Notes under the pieces: model-generated
The model's database searches: none
Told to the model about the DNA's origin: nothing
What the model saw: the letters and a program-made list of their open reading frames with translations, nothing else
Program-made: the position numbers and the translations under genes
Source of the DNA: Rudanella sp.
GTDB taxonomy: Bacteria; Bacteroidota; Bacteroidia; Cytophagales; Spirosomataceae
DNA: 9,885 nt
Reading direction: 5' to 3'
Assembly: GCA_026785985.1 (NCBI GenBank)
Contig: JAJAYX010000818.1
Span: 1-9,885, forward strand
Part shown: positions 7,264-9,885 of the stretch, in pieces
Layout of the letters: each line of letters opens with the position of its first letter
Numbering within the stretch: the first letter of the stretch is position 1

Positions 7264-9111
7264 TTAATGGTCGGCCAAATCCATATTGATACCGATGGAC
7301 TGCATCAACTGACTGGCGTTGAAACTCTGGCAAATTCCGTCGCGCAACCGATAGTCGAACAGCAGTTTGCCATCTTGAATGTCGGATTGAAAATGGAAAT
7401 TCCGCACAAAATCAAGCGGTTGGCCGGTGGCGTTGGTGAGTTGGCCCAGTTCGAGGTCGTGGGTCGAGACAAAACCCGATGCCGTGGTCTGGTGAAATTG
7501 ACGGATCAGTGCTTCGGCTCCCCGGTGTCGGTCGGCGGAGTTGGTGCCTTTCAGAATCTCGTCTAAGAAATACAGAATCGGCATCGGTGAGCCGCTGCTC
7601 CCCTTTAGCTCGGCAGACAAGCGAATCAGGGTCTGGAGTCGTTTCAGTTCGGCATAAAACGAGGACGTACTTTCTTCAAGCGAATCCTGCGTCCGCATAC
7701 TGGTGAACAACCGCACGGGCGAAACCACAAACCGTTCGGCACTGACCACCGCCCCCGCCAACGCCAGCACCGTGTTGGCCCCCAGCGTCCGCAAAAACGT
7801 ACTTTTTCCCGACATGTTCGAGCCGGTGATCAGGATGGTTTTCCCTGCCGGAAGACCAACCCCACCCTCCATAGCCAGCGAGTTGGCAACACCCTTGCCC
7901 GGCACCAAAAGGGGATGGGCCGCTTGTTTTGCATCGAGCGTGAGGTGGTCGGCTTCTACCAAATCGGGTTGTACGTAAGTGGGGTGTGCGTGGGCAAACC
8001 CGGCGAGACTGTTCAGGCATTCCATTTCGGCGAGGGCGGCAAACCAGCGGTCGAGGTGGGGGCCGTGTTCATGTCGCCACCGTTCGAGCCGAATCTGGTA
8101 ATGCACATCCCACAAAACGGGCAAGCAGACAAATAAATAGAAGTAAGGATTCCGTCGAAAGTTGAAGTTCTGCACCAGGTTCGACAATTGCCCAACCAGC
8201 ACCGAAGCAGGCAGAGAACCACTGGTCAATGCTTCGCGAATGGCCCGGAGCCGCTCCGATTTTCCGGAAACAGCTTCAGCATGGGCCATCAAATCGCGGA
8301 ATGTATCGAGTGCTGCCGTGATATCGGCAGTTTGTTCGCTGACCTGTTTGGCCCGCTCACTCGCCTGACTCAACGCCCAACCCGACACGGCAAGCGATGC
8401 CAGCACTGCCCAACCCGACAGCCACCCACCCAGCCAGCCAATCAGCATGGTCAGAGTTAGCAAGGGCAGCACAAACCGGGCTATGTTCAGATACCCCGGC
8501 AACGGGTTTTCACCGGCAGTTGCCCATTTTTGCAGGGACGTAGTGGGGCGTGAAATTGCTTCGTTCAGGTAAGCCAGGCCCTCAAACGTTTGTCGCCAGT
8601 CGAGTTGAGGCAAGAGTTCGGTTACGGCCTGTTGCCGGAAATGAATGGTTTCGGGCTTGGCAGGTGCCAGTAGCCAGTCGGCCAACCGGCGGGTACCTTC
8701 GTGGGTATGCGTTCGGTTGAGGAGCCGGAACAGCGAGAGTTTCCCAAACACATCAAGATCACCTGAGTACGGGTGAGTAGGGCTGATGAACTGATCGCCG
8801 GTCTCGGGGCGCAAAAACTTCCGGTCGAGCCGGGCGGCTTCGTCGCCGTTCACGTAGGCGAGATGGTGTTTCAAATCGCGGGTTCGGCGGATGGCAGTAT
8901 GGCGTTTGAGCATCCACAAAAAACCAATGATACCCACCAGGACTAAGGCCAATGTTGCCACCACCTGATCGGCATGATGCAGCCCCCACACGGCCAAAAC
9001 GATCCCTACAAACCAGACAAGCCGCCAAAGTGCCAATTGATTATACTGACGCTGAGCGACTTGCCAGGATTGTTGACATTGCTGTTGGCGGGAAAAGAAG
9101 GTTTCGGTCAT
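7264..9111 (-). CDS. Membrane-anchored MutS-like ATPase (MutS domain V protein)
   Basis: A 615-residue protein whose C-terminal third is a MutS-type ABC ATPase: Walker A GSNMSGKS (430-437), the STSSFYAEL signature (481-489), Walker B LYFLDEI (513-519) and the switch histidine in STHD (549-552). Residues 120-200 (LFRLLNRTHTHEGTRRLADWLL) resemble the MutS core/lever region. Unlike MutS it has no mismatch-reading domain I. It carries hydrophobic segments at about 29-46, 48-67, 210-228, 230-248 and 322-336, so it should sit in the inner membrane with the ATPase in the cytoplasm. True MutS is about 850 residues and soluble, so mismatch repair is unlikely. Related short MutS paralogues occur widely in Bacteroidota, usually labelled mismatch repair proteins without evidence. 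The start, ATG at 9111, is 3 bases past the Fur-family stop. Function unknown. Confidence 0.92.
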   Translation of the reverse strand: MTETFFSRQQQCQQSWQVAQRQYNQLALWRLVWFVGIVLAVWGLHHADQVVATLALVLVGIIGFLWMLKRHTAIRRTRDLKHHLAYVNGDEAARLDRKFLRPETGDQFISPTHPYSGDLDVFGKLSLFRLLNRTHTHEGTRRLADWLLAPAKPETIHFRQQAVTELLPQLDWRQTFEGLAYLNEAISRPTTSLQKWATAGENPLPGYLNIARFVLPLLTLTMLIGWLGGWLSGWAVLASLAVSGWALSQASERAKQVSEQTADITAALDTFRDLMAHAEAVSGKSERLRAIREALTSGSLPASVLVGQLSNLVQNFNFRRNPYFYLFVCLPVLWDVHYQIRLERWRHEHGPHLDRWFAALAEMECLNSLAGFAHAHPTYVQPDLVEADHLTLDAKQAAHPLLVPGKGVANSLAMEGGVGLPAGKTILITGSNMSGKSTFLRTLGANTVLALAGAVVSAERFVVSPVRLFTSMRTQDSLEESTSSFYAELKRLQTLIRLSAELKGSSGSPMPILYFLDEILKGTNSADRHRGAEALIRQFHQTTASGFVSTHDLELGQLTNATGQPLDFVRNFHFQSDIQDGKLLFDYRLRDGICQSFNASQLMQSIGINMDLADH

Positions 9112-9114
9112 CCG

Positions 9115-9528
9115 CTATTTATTACACTCCTGGCAAACGCCCTGAATAAGGAGGTTCATTTCTTTGCGGCTGTAGCCGTTGGGCAAGGCTACAACAGGAA
9201 TAATTACCTGATCGAGACAGGTAGTTTGACCGCAATCCTCACACTTGAAATGGACGTGATCGTGGTGATGATTTCCTTCAGCGCAGGTCTCCCGACACAG
9301 GGCATATTTTGGGTTGCCGCCATCATCAAGCACTTTATGCAGAATCCCCTTGTCTAAAAACGTTCGCAGCGTCCGGTAAATAGTCACGCGGTCGTGGTCG
9401 GGGCCAAGCCCGTTTTCAATGTCGCCATGCGACAGGGCATGGTCGGCACCCAAAAACAGGTTCAGCACTTCCTCACGCCCATTGGTGTGGCGCAAGTCGA
9501 AGTTTTTCAGGGTCTGTGTTGCGTTCAT
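9115..9528 (-). CDS. Fur-family metal-dependent transcriptional regulator
   Basis: A 137-residue DNA-binding repressor of the Fur/Zur/PerR family, with an N-terminal winged helix whose recognition helix includes DRVTIYRTL (46-54) and a C-terminal dimerisation and metal domain. Structural zinc ligands are visible as CEDC (96-99) and CQEC (132-135). The hinge is unusually rich in possible ligands: Cys78, Cys82, His87-89, His91 and His93, plus Cys104. Whether it senses iron, zinc or peroxide cannot be decided from sequence. Its ATG shares an ATGA overlap with the stop of the ABC exporter gene, and the MutS-like gene begins 3 bases after its TAG, so it is probably translated by coupling within the operon. 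Any binding site for self-control would lie upstream of the ABC gene, outside the window. Confidence 0.95.
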   Translation of the reverse strand: MNATQTLKNFDLRHTNGREEVLNLFLGADHALSHGDIENGLGPDHDRVTIYRTLRTFLDKGILHKVLDDGGNPKYALCRETCAEGNHHHDHVHFKCEDCGQTTCLDQVIIPVVALPNGYSRKEMNLLIQGVCQECNK

Positions 9529-9885
9529 TCGACGGTTTCAAACTGCAATTTAACCAAATTCGCGTAGAGGCCATCTTCGCGGTGGGCCAGTTCGTCGTGG
9601 GTGCCCTGTTCAGCAATCTGGCCTTCGCGCAACACATAAATCATATCGACCTTGCGAATCGTGGCCAGCCGGTGGGCAATAATGATGGTAGTACGATCCT
9701 GCATCAGAATATCGAGCGCGTCCTGTACCAGCTTTTCCGACTCAGCATCGAGCGAACTCGTGGCTTCGTCCAGAACCAAAATCGCCGGATCTTTCAGAAT
9801 GGCGCGGGCAATGGCAACCCGTTGCCGCTGACCACCCGACAGTTTAACGCCCCGTTCGCCCACAATGGTCTGCAGACCTTCGGGA
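9525..9885 (-). CDS. ABC exporter, C-terminal end of the ATPase domain (partial)
   Basis: The last 119 residues of an ABC ATPase; the membrane domain and Walker A lie beyond the right edge. Visible are the end of the Q-loop-to-signature stretch ([21 protein letters not shown]), Walker B with D-loop [12 protein letters not shown] and the switch histidine in [10 protein letters not shown], ending with [21 protein letters not shown]. The [11 protein letters not shown] and EQGTHDEL features are those of MsbA/LmrA-type fused exporters, which move lipids, lipid A precursors or drugs across the inner membrane. The substrate cannot be told from this end. It overlaps the Fur-family start by 4 bases and is the most upstream operon gene seen here. 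The frame stays open to the edge; a GTG at 9863 is internal. Confidence 0.95.
   Translation of the reverse strand, partial: PEGLQTIVGERGVKLSGGQRQRVAIARAILKDPAILVLDEATSSLDAESEKLVQDALDILMQDRTTIIIAHRLATIRKVDMIYVLREGQIAEQGTHDELAHREDGLYANLVKLQFETVE

Noticed and set aside
7024..7566. 180-codon open frame on the plus strand across the glycosyltransferase/MutS-like junction
   Set aside because: It is antisense to two well-supported genes and looks like a codon-bias shadow without motif or promoter.
9111..9357. Plus-strand frames over the Fur-family gene (for example 127 codons from 8974)
   Set aside because: They run antisense to the conserved Fur and MutS-like genes and show only mirrored composition.

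Overview
This 9.9 kb window is ordinary-looking chromosomal DNA from a Bacteroidota member, most likely the order Cytophagales (Spirosoma or a relative). The assignment rests on gene content and style: a PSP1/RicT protein with a cysteine-rich N-terminus, a long Bacteroidota-type RecQ, a membrane-anchored MutS-like ATPase, gene starts without Shine-Dalgarno sequences, a TAnnTTTG-type promoter box and moderately GC-rich coding DNA. I see no phage, insertion sequence, CRISPR array, tRNA or rRNA. The species assignment is inference.

Left block (1-4103, all minus strand): recQ (DNA helicase), then purD (GAR synthetase of purine synthesis), then the N-terminal 149 residues of a RicT-like PSP1 protein that runs off the left edge. 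The two gaps in this block are almost filled by related hairpin elements built from 7-bp tandem repeats (454-538 and 1834-1888). Each begins within a few bases of the preceding stop codon. No promoter is evident in either gap, so the three genes may be one transcription unit.

Middle (4104-5643): a 283-bp divergent control region holds a TATCTTTG box, a small hairpin and a 9-bp direct repeat. It is followed by kdsD on the plus strand (arabinose-5-phosphate isomerase, first step to Kdo for lipopolysaccharide), which appears to start at TTG. A 267-bp AT-rich convergent spacer follows.

Right block (5644-9885, all minus strand): the end of an MsbA/LmrA-type ABC exporter, a Fur-family metalloregulator, a membrane-embedded MutS-like ATPase and an ArnT/PMT-type lipid-linked glycosyltransferase. 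They are spaced by a 4-base overlap, 3 bases and 9 bases, so they are almost certainly one operon. ABC exporter, ArnT-type transferase and the convergent kdsD all fit cell-envelope or lipopolysaccharide work; the Fur protein suggests metal-dependent control. The role of the MutS-like protein is unknown.

The points most worth a second look are the paired heptad-repeat hairpins and the membrane-anchored MutS paralogue inside an envelope/Fur operon. I did not find a convincing new defence or mobile system.
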